Made by a program: the position numbers and the translations under genes | Source of the DNA: CAZSWR01 sp964610885 | GTDB lineage: Bacteria > Bacteroidota > Ignavibacteria > Kapaibacteriales > UBA2268 | Assembly: GCA_964610885.1 (NCBI GenBank) | Contig: CAZSWR010000032.1 | Coordinates: forward strand, 1 to 33,189 | Direction of reading: 5' to 3' | Length of the DNA: 33,189 bases | Notes under the pieces: model-generated | The model's database searches: none | What the model was told of the DNA's origin: nothing | The model's input: only the letters and a program-made list of their open reading frames with translations | Shown here: one piece after another, positions 17,802-26,751 of the stretch | How the letters are laid out: the number at the start of each line of letters is the position of its first letter | Position numbering within the stretch: the stretch's first letter is position 1

Positions 17802-18073
17802 AGACACTTGCCGACCGTGCCGGTGCTTTTTTGAAATTCGATAAAGTAGTTCTATATGGATCGTACTCAGATGATACAAACACATCAATAAGTGATATTG
17901 ATGTTGCCTTTTTTGTTAGTGAAATCAGCCCAAATCACTGGGAATTATCTGCTAAATTGTTTGAATTGGTTGACGGAATCGACAATAGAATCGAACCAAT
18001 AATCATCAAAGAATCAAGCGACCCAAGTGGATTTGCGCATAAAATCTTAGAGAGAGGAATACTTGTTTGCTAA
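17774..18073 (+). CDS. MNT-type nucleotidyltransferase (antitoxin-like)
   Basis: This encodes 99 residues from the ATG at 17774, with GGAG about eight bases upstream; the frame runs 13 codons further up but that part is the HEPN tail in another frame. The minimal nucleotidyltransferase motif is clear: GSYSDDTNTSISDID at 29-43 (G29-S30 and D41/D43), with a third acidic residue around E74. In HEPN/MNT systems this protein neutralises the HEPN ribonuclease, by AMP transfer in the studied examples. Here the partner is only a fragment, so the gene is an orphan that may persist without its toxin or act elsewhere. It looks more AT-rich than its neighbours. Confidence 0.8.
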   Translation: MDASIIEKIKTLADRAGAFLKFDKVVLYGSYSDDTNTSISDIDVAFFVSEISPNHWELSAKLFELVDGIDNRIEPIIIKESSDPSGFAHKILERGILVC

Positions 18074-18167
18074 TTAAAATGCGTATACCTCTGAAATCAA
18101 GCTCAGCGCAACAAAATATCAAATGAGAATCAATCCTTTTTTACTTTTATCATATAATAATTGCTTA

Positions 18168-18188
18168 GCCACACCTACTCCCTGTGGC
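18168..18188. repeat. Degenerate GCCACA hairpin
   Basis: The arms GCCACA and TGTGGC with a 9-base loop resemble the GTGCCAC hairpins at 11060, 13651 and 23292. It lies just before lnt, which argues against a plain terminator role at this site. Confidence 0.4.
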
Positions 18189-18223
18189 ACTGCTTGTTTT
18201 CCTTCAGAATCACTACCATTAGA

Positions 18224-19771
18224 ATGAACAATACTCTTGATAAATTGATGGCCTCGAAAACGGGGAGCTTAACAATCGCCATCCTGGCCGGTGTGTTGGT
18301 TGGGATGACTAACTTGTTTAGCTGGCATTTCATTGTATGGATTTGTTTCGTTCCGATTTATGTGATAATGTCCGAAAGGAAAAAGCTGTTAGCTTTCTTC
18401 GTTGGATTCATTGCCGGGATTGTCCAGTATTACAACATTTTGGATATAGTGGCGGCGTACGTTGGCGGCCATTCTGTGATGGAGTACATTGTAGCTTTGG
18501 GCTTAAAAGGCTCAATGGCTTTGAAGATTGAAGTGCTATCGCTATTGTTCGCATATTCTTTCAGGCTGCGCGCTCGGTGGAGCATTCCACAGCCAATCAT
18601 CCAATCGGTTTTCGTTGCTTCGGCAGTAGTATCTTTTGAATTCATACTTTCTTTCGCAATTGATGGCGTGCCTCTTCTGGACTATCCGATTGGTTCAGTT
18701 CTTGCCGGAAACTGCTATGCCGCGCAATTGGCCGAATTCGGCGGAGTGTATGCTTTGAGTTTTCTCGTCATCTTTATTAATTCACTACTTGCCCTGGCGA
18801 TTATGCAAAAGAAACGAAACCTTGCTTTGGCGGCATTGGGTTTGGTTGCTTTTGTTTATATATTTGGATATATCAGATCCGAAAGCATTGATGCAAAGAC
18901 AGGCAAAGAAGTCAAAATTGCAATTCTGAACGACAATTCCTCGCCGGATTTGCGATGGAAAAAGGAAAACTTAAATAAGTATGCTTCATCACTACTCGAA
19001 CTCGCCCGCCAAGGCGCTAATTTGCGCCCCGATCTGATCGTTTGGAACGAAGGGGCAGTGCCGTGGACATTTGCCGAGGACGACGATTTATTCAAAGAAA
19101 TTAAAAGAATCACAAAGAATCAGGGCATTCGGCATCTGATTTCGTATTTCACGAGCGACGCAATTGATTCGTCGAAATCGTACAATTCAGTGTATTTCGT
19201 TGATACATTGGGCGCTGTGGCCGGCCGTTACGACAAATCTGTCCTGCTGCGAGGTATGGAAAAACCATTGCTCGGTAGCGCCCAATCCGGCTGGATGAAA
19301 CTGCCATTTTTCAATGAATCTCAATTCACATATTTAGAGAATGCCAATCCACACCCTGTTCAGACAGATTTAGGCAAGCTTGGAGTGATGATATGCAACG
19401 AATCGATGAGCGATGCGCCCGCTTCTTTGCTGGCCGAGCAGGGCACCGAGGCATTCGTCCTCATGTCCAACGACAATTGGATTGCTCATTCCGCTTTTGC
19501 CGAAATCCACTTCCAATCGGCTCGCCTACGAGCCATCGAGCACAGGAAGCCGGTTGTTGTCAATTCAAATATGGGCTTCGCTGGTGTAATCGACCGCAGC
19601 GGGAAAGTCATCGTGTCAGATAAATCTACCAGCCCGAAAGCGATTCTGTGTAATATCTATCTGGACGGAAGCGGTTCAAACTATTCGATATATAAAAACA
19701 TCCTTTTCGCTTTGTGTCTGGTGTGTGCCGTTGGGGCTGTATTGTTCTTTCGGCCACGATTAAAAGAATAA
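18224..19771 (+). CDS. lnt: Apolipoprotein N-acyltransferase
   Basis: Lnt adds the third acyl chain to the N-terminal cysteine of lipoproteins in the inner membrane. The chosen start (MNNTLDKLM) gives 515 residues; Met at 18248 is also possible. About six to eight hydrophobic segments occupy residues 15-225, followed by a nitrilase-like periplasmic domain. The three catalytic positions are visible: glutamate in VWNEGAVPW (about 283), lysine in YDKSVLLRGM (about 343) and cysteine in LGVMICNES (about 390). A last membrane helix and basic tail close the protein (ILFALCLVCAVGAVLFF). It fits the four lipoproteins in the window, but lnt is a single housekeeping function and not specific to them. 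It converges on the next gene with a shared terminator. Confidence 0.9.
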   Translation: MNNTLDKLMASKTGSLTIAILAGVLVGMTNLFSWHFIVWICFVPIYVIMSERKKLLAFFVGFIAGIVQYYNILDIVAAYVGGHSVMEYIVALGLKGSMALKIEVLSLLFAYSFRLRARWSIPQPIIQSVFVASAVVSFEFILSFAIDGVPLLDYPIGSVLAGNCYAAQLAEFGGVYALSFLVIFINSLLALAIMQKKRNLALAALGLVAFVYIFGYIRSESIDAKTGKEVKIAILNDNSSPDLRWKKENLNKYASSLLELARQGANLRPDLIVWNEGAVPWTFAEDDDLFKEIKRITKNQGIRHLISYFTSDAIDSSKSYNSVYFVDTLGAVAGRYDKSVLLRGMEKPLLGSAQSGWMKLPFFNESQFTYLENANPHPVQTDLGKLGVMICNESMSDAPASLLAEQGTEAFVLMSNDNWIAHSAFAEIHFQSARLRAIEHRKPVVVNSNMGFAGVIDRSGKVIVSDKSTSPKAILCNIYLDGSGSNYSIYKNILFALCLVCAVGAVLFFRPRLKE

Positions 19772-19804
19772 AAAAGGCCCCCACTAACGCGATGCAGAGG
19801 CCTT
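19765..19804 (-). terminator. Shared terminator between lnt and the T9SS propeller gene
   Basis: AAGGCC (19774-19779) and GGCCTT (19799-19804) form a stem. Read on the minus strand it is followed by a run of T residues, so it ends the 19832-22102 transcript well; on the plus strand the T-run is weaker. Confidence 0.7.
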
Positions 19805-19831
19805 AAAAATTTCTGTTGTTTATCAAATTGA

Positions 19832-22102
19832 TTATTTTACCAAGAACGGAATTGACTTCTCGAGGCCGTTGATTCTGGTTTTAAGAATGTAGCATCCCGA
19901 AGCCAAGCCGAGCAGATTCAGATCGGTTTCGCCACTCGCGTCGAGTCTGTAATATGATTCTTTTACAATTTCGTTGCCGAGCAGCCCAAAAACAGAGATT
20001 GCTGCTTCGCTTACGCCACAGTTGCCGAACGAGATTGTCATCGAGCCTTCGCACGGGATTGGGAATAGTTTGGGCGAACTTGCTGATGCCGGATCTCCAT
20101 CCGTTGAGGTGGAAATTTCCTTGCGATAGCGTGTTACAAAGCTCCCAAGCGCCCAACCGGTCGAATTGTCGAGGAAGTAGCAAGCCGAGACGCCATAGCC
20201 AATGTTTGAACATCCACCTTGGTTGTTGGAAAGAGATTCATCTTCTTGGCTGGTGGTGCAGATCATTCCCCATGTCTGCCCGCCATCTGTTGTGTTTAGC
20301 AATGATTCGCCGCCGACGGCCATCCATACATTGTTTTCATCGATAACGAAAGGTTTGTTCGGGAAGTAAGGATTCCACGATTCGAGTATTCTTCTCCATT
20401 TCGCGCCGCCATCGTCTGTTTGGTAGAGTGTGCCGTCCACCACTCCCTGTTTGAAAGCGTAAATAACTGCCTTTTGGTTGCCTAACGCATAGACAGATGT
20501 AAGGAAGGGGAGAGGCGTGGATAGTTCTTTCCATGAGAATCCATTGTCGCTGCTGTAAACCAATATTCGCGAACCTGAGTTGTATGCCCAAATTGCATTG
20601 CTTCTTTTCGAGAAAGTCATCGAAGAGAATTGAGTGAAGGATTTCACGAGAGTCCAGTTTTCGCCGAGATCATTACTACGATACAGGTTGTTTCCCAGAT
20701 TTGTCCAGAAAGTTCCTTGTTCGTCAAGCAGCAAATCGCGTGAGAGTTTCGAAACGTCGAATTTTGCATCTTTTGCCCAGGTTTTTCCATTGTCCGATGA
20801 GGAATAAATGAAGTATTTGTTCTGTTTGGTTTCTGGATCAAAATCCGAACCTAAGGCAAACAACTTTCCTGATTGATGGCGGTAAGCCTTCACGAAACCA
20901 GCACCAGTAGTATTTGACTCGACACTTGTTTCAAATGCTTTTTGCCAGGTTACGCCGCCGTCCTCGGTGCGTTCGATGGTTGGATTGGGTTGGCCGGATA
21001 GGATGATTCCTATATTTTGATCGATGAAGAGTATATCATTCTTATTGATTTTATTCTCGATGGTTACGAAGGAAAAGCTTTTGCCGCCATCAGTTGTTTT
21101 CTTAATATTGTAGTCCGTGAGCAATACAAAGCCCGTTTGGGGATCGGTGAATTGAAGTTTTTTTATTGTCGATAAGCTGCTTGGCACTCTATTCCACGTG
21201 TTGCCTGCGTCGGCAGAGGTGAGCGCGCCCTGGAGGTCGGAAGCGGTGCAGAAAGTATTATCCACAAAGCTCAAGCTAAGCGTGGACGATCCTGGCGTTT
21301 TTGAATTGAATTGGAAGCTCTGTTTGCTCCAAGTGTTTCCAAAGTCCGTGGTTTTGTATAGCGAGCCGTCATTCATTCCGGCCAATCCAGTACCATTCTT
21401 TGCGAAGCTGATAGCCATCGTAAAGTCGGCTTTGTTGGCATCGAGTTGTGCCTTTGTCCAATTCCGGCCATTGTCTTTTGATGTCCAAACGGCTGCCTGC
21501 ATTGCCAGTGGAGTTTCGGTTTTGATTTCTGCACCGATGCACACAATGTTGTTTTTGCTAATTGCGTACATGTCGAAGAGTTCAGCTTTCGTTGGTAATA
21601 CAACTTCTGTCCATGTTTTGCCGCCATCTTCGGTGCAATAGAGGCAAGAAGTGCCGTAAGGCATCCTTGTGCCGTTTTCGTATTTTGTGCCGAGCGCCAC
21701 GCCATACTGTTCGTCGATGAATTGGATCTTCGTTGTTGGCTTATTAATGCCGCTTTCCAGTTCTGTCCAATGTTTTGCTCCGTCGGTAGTCTTCAGGATA
21801 GTCGATTTCTTTGTATTGTTCAAGCAGAGGAATCCGATTTGATCAGTCAAAAAACTTGCGCTATAAATATATCCCTTATGAAACTCTTGCGGAATGACGC
21901 TGTATTCCCAATTTGATCCGCCATCGCTTGTTCGGCAAACTGTGAATGGGGTTACAATTGCATAGGCCACTTGTTTGTCGATTACGTAAAGTTCGTCTGC
22001 ATTTCCGGCAATTTTTTCTTTTCCCAATAGTTCCCATTTATACGAATACAAATTAGGATTTGCAATCAAGAACAGAAGCAATGTCAGCAATATTTTTTTC
22101 AT
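19832..22102 (-). CDS. BNR/YCF48-like propeller protein with T9SS tail
   Basis: This encodes 756 residues from the ATG at 22102, which begins a signal peptide (MKKILLTLLLFLIANPNLYS) with GGAG upstream; the frame is open 21 codons more. Residues about 25-660 are YCF48/BNR-type propeller repeats (TSDGGSNW, TEDGGKTW, TTDFGNTW, SSDNGKTW, TTDGGQTW). The last about 75 residues form a T9SS type A sorting domain: LFPIPCEGSMTISF, then ISVFGLLGNEI, then LASGCYILKT and a final strand ending FLVK. It is exported by T9SS and attached or released at the surface. The passenger type is the same as that of the IPTL protein at 11496, with a different tail. The ligand is unknown. Confidence 0.85.
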   Translation of the reverse strand: MKKILLTLLLFLIANPNLYSYKWELLGKEKIAGNADELYVIDKQVAYAIVTPFTVCRTSDGGSNWEYSVIPQEFHKGYIYSASFLTDQIGFLCLNNTKKSTILKTTDGAKHWTELESGINKPTTKIQFIDEQYGVALGTKYENGTRMPYGTSCLYCTEDGGKTWTEVVLPTKAELFDMYAISKNNIVCIGAEIKTETPLAMQAAVWTSKDNGRNWTKAQLDANKADFTMAISFAKNGTGLAGMNDGSLYKTTDFGNTWSKQSFQFNSKTPGSSTLSLSFVDNTFCTASDLQGALTSADAGNTWNRVPSSLSTIKKLQFTDPQTGFVLLTDYNIKKTTDGGKSFSFVTIENKINKNDILFIDQNIGIILSGQPNPTIERTEDGGVTWQKAFETSVESNTTGAGFVKAYRHQSGKLFALGSDFDPETKQNKYFIYSSSDNGKTWAKDAKFDVSKLSRDLLLDEQGTFWTNLGNNLYRSNDLGENWTLVKSFTQFSSMTFSKRSNAIWAYNSGSRILVYSSDNGFSWKELSTPLPFLTSVYALGNQKAVIYAFKQGVVDGTLYQTDDGGAKWRRILESWNPYFPNKPFVIDENNVWMAVGGESLLNTTDGGQTWGMICTTSQEDESLSNNQGGCSNIGYGVSACYFLDNSTGWALGSFVTRYRKEISTSTDGDPASASSPKLFPIPCEGSMTISFGNCGVSEAAISVFGLLGNEIVKESYYRLDASGETDLNLLGLASGCYILKTRINGLEKSIPFLVK

Positions 22103-22333
22103 TTTCCAAACTCCATAAAATACCAAAATGTACTTAATTAATGTACCTATGCGATTAGAATACACTCTAAAACTGTTTCAATACGAATTACACACGATGT
22201 TAGATTTGGTCGCACCTCAAATCAAAGAATAATCGAGGACACTGCGAAATAGATTATTAATACAGTTTATTATATTTGTACTTAATGATTGTTTTATTTA
22301 TATTTGATGTTGTTTTTTGCAAGAGGCCCTGAG

Positions 22334-23284
22334 ATGATCATAGCAAATCCGATATACGACGTAGTGTTCAAGCGGCTAATGGAAGACCAGCGCGTAGCAA
22401 AGTTCTTCGTTGAGACGCTTACCGGCGAGACAATCGAAGAGATTGAACTCAGGCCCCAGGAGTTTACGTACTACCGCGAGTTGGAGCTTGCCGCAAAGGG
22501 CGATTCGGGCCTCGAAGCTTTTCGTGAGCGCATGTATGGCCTGCTTGGGCTTGCCGTGTATCGCGTTGATTTCATCGCAACTATCCGCACCGCCGAGGGC
22601 GAATTTAAGAAAGTTTTGATCGAGATACAGAAAGCGAAGAATTCGGTTGATTTGATGCGGTTCAGGAACTACTTGGGCGAGCAATACAAAAAGGAAGACG
22701 AGATACATTCAGGAACCGGCGTGCGCAAGAGTGCACTTCCGATTATTACGATATACCTTCTCGGCTTTTCGCTTCCGGAAATTGAATCGTCAGTTATCAA
22801 AGTCAGCCGCCAATACACAGACTTGATAACAAATACAGTTATAGACAAGAAAAGTGATTTCATCGAGAAGCTGACGCATGATTGCTTTGTGGTGCAGATT
22901 CCCCGCATCCAACCGCGACTCCAGAGCAAGCTGGAGACGTTGCTTACGATATTCGAGCAGGGCAATTTCATAGACGAGACGGAGCTAACGAAGAACTATC
23001 CTTTCTCGGTATCCGACGAGACAATGCAGAACATAGTTAATATACTTCACCATGCGGGTACCGATCCTGATGGCCGAAAAGATTTGGAGAAAGAGCAGGA
23101 AGCCCTCCGAGTGTTCGAGGCCGGCATGAGCGAACTTCGCCAAAGACTCTCCGACAAGGAAAAGGAACTTTCGGAGAAAGAGAAGGAACTGACTGAAAAA
23201 GAGAATAAGCTATCCGAAAGAGAAAGAGAACTCTCCGAAAAGGACAGAATCATTGAGGAACTGAAAAGAAGGCTGGCAGAATAA
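22334..23284 (+). CDS. Rpn/YhgA-like PD-(D/E)XK nuclease with coiled-coil tail
   Basis: This encodes 316 residues from the ATG at 22334 (GAGG seven bases upstream). The N-terminus (NPIYDVVFKRLM) and the core YRVDFIAT ... VLIEIQKAKN, with D79 and E97-x-K100 as likely metal-binding residues, match the Rpn/PDDEXK_2 family: putative transposase or recombination-promoting nucleases common in Bacteroidota. Residues about 255-316 are a highly regular coiled coil of seven-residue units (LSEKEKE, LTEKENK, LSERERE), encoded by imperfect 21-bp direct repeats at about 23140-23265. These genes are usually multi-copy. A plausible minus-7 element (TATATTTG) lies at 22271-22278. The biological role of the family is still uncertain. 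Confidence 0.8.
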   Translation: MIIANPIYDVVFKRLMEDQRVAKFFVETLTGETIEEIELRPQEFTYYRELELAAKGDSGLEAFRERMYGLLGLAVYRVDFIATIRTAEGEFKKVLIEIQKAKNSVDLMRFRNYLGEQYKKEDEIHSGTGVRKSALPIITIYLLGFSLPEIESSVIKVSRQYTDLITNTVIDKKSDFIEKLTHDCFVVQIPRIQPRLQSKLETLLTIFEQGNFIDETELTKNYPFSVSDETMQNIVNILHHAGTDPDGRKDLEKEQEALRVFEAGMSELRQRLSDKEKELSEKEKELTEKENKLSERERELSEKDRIIEELKRRLAE

Positions 23285-23322
23285 AAAAAAAGATGTGCCA
23301 CAACCGAGAGCTGTGGCACATC
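23283..23322 (-). terminator. GATGTGCCACA terminator
   Basis: The arms GATGTGCCACA (23292-23302) and TGTGGCACATC (23312-23322) lie between two converging genes. On the minus strand the stem is followed by nine T residues, so it mainly ends the 23336-24361 gene. The T-run overlaps the stop codon of the plus-strand gene. Confidence 0.75.
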
Positions 23323-23335
23323 CTGAAAAATATTT

Positions 23336-24361
23336 TTATTGCATATTGTACACACAAGCGATCTGAGTATCATCGAGCGCTTTCCCATAGAATCTAACCT
23401 CGTCCAAAAGGCCATTATATGCGCTGTATTGCCTTTCTACCGATATACGCGCACCAAGTCGGATTCCATAAAAATAGGTATCCTGGGGCCTTATGCAATA
23501 CTGGCTCTTCTTCAATTGGCCGTTGATGTATATTTTCATGGTGTTTTGCGAGTAAGTAAACGCAACATGTGTCCATTCAGTTGTAAACTCGCGACCATTA
23601 GTCTGGATATAGCTATAATTATGTGTGCCTCCATAGTTGTTCAGCACGATCGATTTCACCAAACCATTGTGGTCGAGGCCAAATAAATAGTTCGAATAAT
23701 TGTCGCCCCAGTGCTCCCAACGGCTGATAATATCAATGTATCCTGTTGGGGCGCCAGCTGTGTATTCGACGCCGGGATTGGATTCGGGTTTCATCCAGAA
23801 CGAATACGTAAATTCTTCGGGATTAAACCTTTCGCAGTAAGGAATATCGACGAACGAAGGAATGGCCGAGTTGAAAGCGAGCGCCCTGCCCTCGCGGCCC
23901 AATCTGTCAGCAACGGTGGTCGTATTCGATGTCGTGCCGTGCCAAGCGAAGCTTGAAGCATCGTTTCCATTGCCGTCCAAGGGGTAGTAGGCCAAAAGGA
24001 ACTGTTCAAAATCGTTGACAGCATGCCGCCTAAGCCTGATGGTAATAGTTGTCGGCTTGTCTGGAGTGATTGTAATGTTGATCTCAATTTTCTCATAGCC
24101 ATCTTTTTCGGCAGTGATTTTCAATAAATCATTGAGCGTTTCCAAAAGGAATAGTCCATCATTTCCGGTTGTTATTTTGCCGGATCCATTGTCGTAAGTT
24201 ATAACAACATTCGGAATCGGTAGGCCTGTAACGTCGTCAACAACTGTTCCAACAATCATTTGGTTCGCCGCCGGAGTAACCGAGTTCGAGGAATCATGGG
24301 AGCACGATCCTAATAATAGAATACCAAGTGCTGCGAATGCGCTAATCAAAAAGTGTTTCAT
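23336..24361 (-). CDS. LamG-domain lipoprotein with carboxypeptidase-regulatory-like domain
   Basis: This encodes a 341-residue lipoprotein with lipobox LLGSC (cysteine 20). Residues about 35-110 form a carboxypeptidase-regulatory-like beta-sandwich (VGTVVDDVTGLPIPNVVITY, then TTGNDGLFLL). Residues about 120-341 are a concanavalin-like LamG domain (YYPLDGNGNDAS ... FTYSFWMKPES ... WTHVAFTYS ... MKIYINGQLKKS ... LLDEVRFYGKAL). This LamG form often binds carbohydrate or other surface ligands. It is likely tethered to the outer membrane. No partner gene stands next to it; it is convergent with the nuclease gene. Confidence 0.85.
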   Translation of the reverse strand: MKHFLISAFAALGILLLGSCSHDSSNSVTPAANQMIVGTVVDDVTGLPIPNVVITYDNGSGKITTGNDGLFLLETLNDLLKITAEKDGYEKIEINITITPDKPTTITIRLRRHAVNDFEQFLLAYYPLDGNGNDASSFAWHGTTSNTTTVADRLGREGRALAFNSAIPSFVDIPYCERFNPEEFTYSFWMKPESNPGVEYTAGAPTGYIDIISRWEHWGDNYSNYLFGLDHNGLVKSIVLNNYGGTHNYSYIQTNGREFTTEWTHVAFTYSQNTMKIYINGQLKKSQYCIRPQDTYFYGIRLGARISVERQYSAYNGLLDEVRFYGKALDDTQIACVYNMQ

Positions 24362-24480
24362 GGCTTGGATCCTTTGCTTTCGTAAAAAATCAATTCGGCT
24401 TATAGTTGAAGAACAATATAAGGATAATAATTAGTAAAAACAAGAAGAAAAAATAATTCTTTCAATATAAGTTGAGAGAA

Positions 24481-24507
24481 ATAAAAAAGGCCTCTGAAGA
24501 AGGCCTT
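24481..24507 (-). terminator. Terminator of the ABC exporter operon
   Basis: The stem AAGGCC (24487-24492)/GGCCTT (24502-24507) is followed on the minus strand by TTTTTTATT. It lies 27 bases after the permease stop codon. The stem is the same as in the terminator at 19765-19804. Confidence 0.75.
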
Positions 24508-24533
24508 AAAGTTTTATTTAGATTAAATGTTTC

Positions 24534-25844
24534 TTACATCCTAACCCATTTGATCAGATCGCTGAGTTTGGGCTTGGTCCCATACATCAAAATACCAATT
24601 CTGTAAACCCTCGATGCTGCCCAGAGAGTGCCCCAAAGAGTGAGTAAAGTAAGCACAACAGAAGTAGCGATTTGCCAGAAAGGCACGTCGGTCGATGAAA
24701 CACGTACCAACATAATTATAGGCGTAAAGAACGGTATGAGAGACATGATTACGGCCAGTGTGCTGTCGGGATTGTTAATAATGCTTCCAACCAAGAGAAT
24801 CGGAATGATAACAGGTAGCGTGATGACTGTCGAAAGCTGTTGGGCGTCCGATTCCTGATCCACAGCCGAGCCGATGCCGGCATAGAGGGCTGCGTATATA
24901 AAATATCCAACAAGGAAATAGTAAAAGAAGCCAATTATCAACCACGGATCGATCGAGGTTGGAACGATTTCCATAATGTTTATTCCGCTACCTTGGGCCT
25001 GCATTCCTGCTGCTACCATTTCCGGTTTGGTTATCATCGAATCCAAGATGGGAACGCCAACAGAGAAAAGCAAAGCAGACATAATAACCCAGAACAGCAC
25101 TTGCGTAAGGCCAACAGCGCCGATTCCAATAACTTTGCCCATCATAATCTCCATCGGCCGGGCGGACGAAGCCAGAACCTCGACGATGCGGTTAGCCTTT
25201 TCTTCGACCACGCCCCGCATGACCATTGCCCCGTAGATAAGCAACATCATGTATATCAAGAATCCAAGGACGTATCCAATGGCCGCCGAGGCTGCCGCGA
25301 AGTCTTTTTCCGTGCCCTTTTCGGTAACTTTTTGAGTCTTTACTGTAACTCCCTTTTCGATCAGCTTCATGAATTCTGGCGCTGCGCCAATATCTTTGAG
25401 CCTTTCGTTGGTCAGTACCGATTTCAGAGAACCTTCGAGCGATGAAAGAAAGCCGATCCCGCCGCCGCCCTTGGTGAATACATCGGCCGAGCCGGTCGTG
25501 ATGAAATCACTTCCCAGGAGCACGTATCCGTCTAATTTGCCTTCGTTTACTTTGGACTGAAGCGATTCTTGGGATTCATTTACTAAAAAATATTTCGAGG
25601 TGTCCGACATAACAAGTTTTTCGCCGATTCGACCGGTTTGGTCCACGACGGCAAGTTTCTTCTCGGTCGAATCCATACTCATAATCTGTACTGCGGCCGG
25701 GATTGCAATCAGCAATAACATGAAAATCGGACCAAGTATCGTTGCCACAATAAATCCTTTGGATTTGACGCGAGTGGTGTATTCATGTTGGATTATTGTA
25801 AAGATTTTCCGGCGATTTGTTGTATTAGTATTATTACTGTACAT
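24534..25844 (-). CDS. ABC-2-type permease (NatB-like)
   Basis: This is the membrane half of an ABC exporter, 436 residues from the ATG at 25844, which has CAGGAGC upstream. One helix near the N-terminus (residues about 32-53, FIVATILGPIFMLLLIAIP), a large extracytoplasmic domain (about 55-180), then five or so helices to the C-terminus match the ABC-2/NatB family. The short cytoplasmic motif VVEEKANRIVEVLASSARPM is characteristic of it. It overlaps the ATPase gene by 11 bases, so the two are translationally coupled. The substrate is unknown; sodium export is known for the founding NatAB pair but cannot be assumed here. Confidence 0.85.
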   Translation of the reverse strand: MYSNNTNTTNRRKIFTIIQHEYTTRVKSKGFIVATILGPIFMLLLIAIPAAVQIMSMDSTEKKLAVVDQTGRIGEKLVMSDTSKYFLVNESQESLQSKVNEGKLDGYVLLGSDFITTGSADVFTKGGGGIGFLSSLEGSLKSVLTNERLKDIGAAPEFMKLIEKGVTVKTQKVTEKGTEKDFAAASAAIGYVLGFLIYMMLLIYGAMVMRGVVEEKANRIVEVLASSARPMEIMMGKVIGIGAVGLTQVLFWVIMSALLFSVGVPILDSMITKPEMVAAGMQAQGSGINIMEIVPTSIDPWLIIGFFYYFLVGYFIYAALYAGIGSAVDQESDAQQLSTVITLPVIIPILLVGSIINNPDSTLAVIMSLIPFFTPIIMLVRVSSTDVPFWQIATSVVLTLLTLWGTLWAASRVYRIGILMYGTKPKLSDLIKWVRM

Positions 25845-26751
25845 TTTTATGCTCCTGATTTGTAACGGTCTTGATGAAAATCTCATGCAAACTTGGTTCA
25901 ACTAATTCGAATTTAACAATTTCAGCTTGTTTCAATGCTTCCTCGAGAATTGTTCTGGGTTTCAGGTTCGGATCGTCGATTCTGAATTCGGCACGTCCCT
26001 CTGTGCGGGCGCTGAAGCGCAAACCGGAGAACTTACCAAGGAATTCGTCGCTGCCCTCGAATTCGATCGCCACTGCATCGCGCCCGTGGTTCTTCTTGAT
26101 ATCGCGGAGCGAGCCGCTAAGGACTGTTTGGCCGCGGTCGATCAGGACGATGTCGTCGCAGAGCTGTTCGGCCTGTTCCATCACATGCGTCGAAAGGATA
26201 ATTGTCCTTCCTTCCTTTTTCAGGTCGAGAATCAGCTTCTTGAACAGTTCTTGGTTGATCGGATCGAATCCCGAAAAGGGTTCGTCGAGAATAATCAGGT
26301 CTGGATTGTGCATAATCGTGCTGATGAACTGCACTTTCTGCGCCATTCCCTTCGAAAGCTCTTGGATCTTCTTCGGTGCCCAATCGGCAGCATCGAGCCT
26401 GTGAAGCCATTTGTTGCCGGCCTCGATGGCTTCGTTTCGCGCAAGCCCTTTCAACATTCCGAAATAAGTCAATTGGTCTATTACTTTTACTTTCTTATAA
26501 AGCCCACGCTCCTCCGGCAGGTAGCCCATTCGGTTTTGGTGCGCTGCATTGAGCTGCTCGCCAAACAGAGTGATGCTGCCCTCGTCGGGCACGTATATGT
26601 TGTTTATCATGCGAATCATCGTTGTTTTGCCGGCTCCGTTCGGGCCTAACAGCCCAAGGATTCTTCCTTGCTTGGCTGCAAAAGACACGCGGTCGGTTGC
26701 GGTAGTTGCGCCAAATCTTTTTACAACGTTTTCTGCTCTAACAATTTCCAT
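25834..26751 (-). CDS. ABC transporter ATPase (NatA-like)
   Basis: This encodes 305 residues from the ATG at 26751; the frame extends 21 codons more but the family begins at MEIVRAENV. It has Walker A GPNGAGKT (36-43), a signature of the LSKGM form (132-136, common in this subfamily), Walker B LIILDEP (152-158) and the H-loop histidine (H189, STH). The C-terminal DUF4162-like segment ends with FELVEPSLHEIFI, also typical of NatA-like ATPases. It powers export through the permease encoded next. The 467-base region upstream (26752-27218) holds no gene and is AT-rich; I see no clear minus-strand promoter in it. Confidence 0.9.
   Translation of the reverse strand: MEIVRAENVVKRFGATTATDRVSFAAKQGRILGLLGPNGAGKTTMIRMINNIYVPDEGSITLFGEQLNAAHQNRMGYLPEERGLYKKVKVIDQLTYFGMLKGLARNEAIEAGNKWLHRLDAADWAPKKIQELSKGMAQKVQFISTIMHNPDLIILDEPFSGFDPINQELFKKLILDLKKEGRTIILSTHVMEQAEQLCDDIVLIDRGQTVLSGSLRDIKKNHGRDAVAIEFEGSDEFLGKFSGLRFSARTEGRAEFRIDDPNLKPRTILEEALKQAEIVKFELVEPSLHEIFIKTVTNQEHKNVQ

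Noticed and set aside
18224..19771. Possible exosortase next to the IPTL genes
   Set aside because: The protein has the Glu-Lys-Cys nitrilase-type site of Lnt and not the Cys-Arg-His pattern of exosortases.
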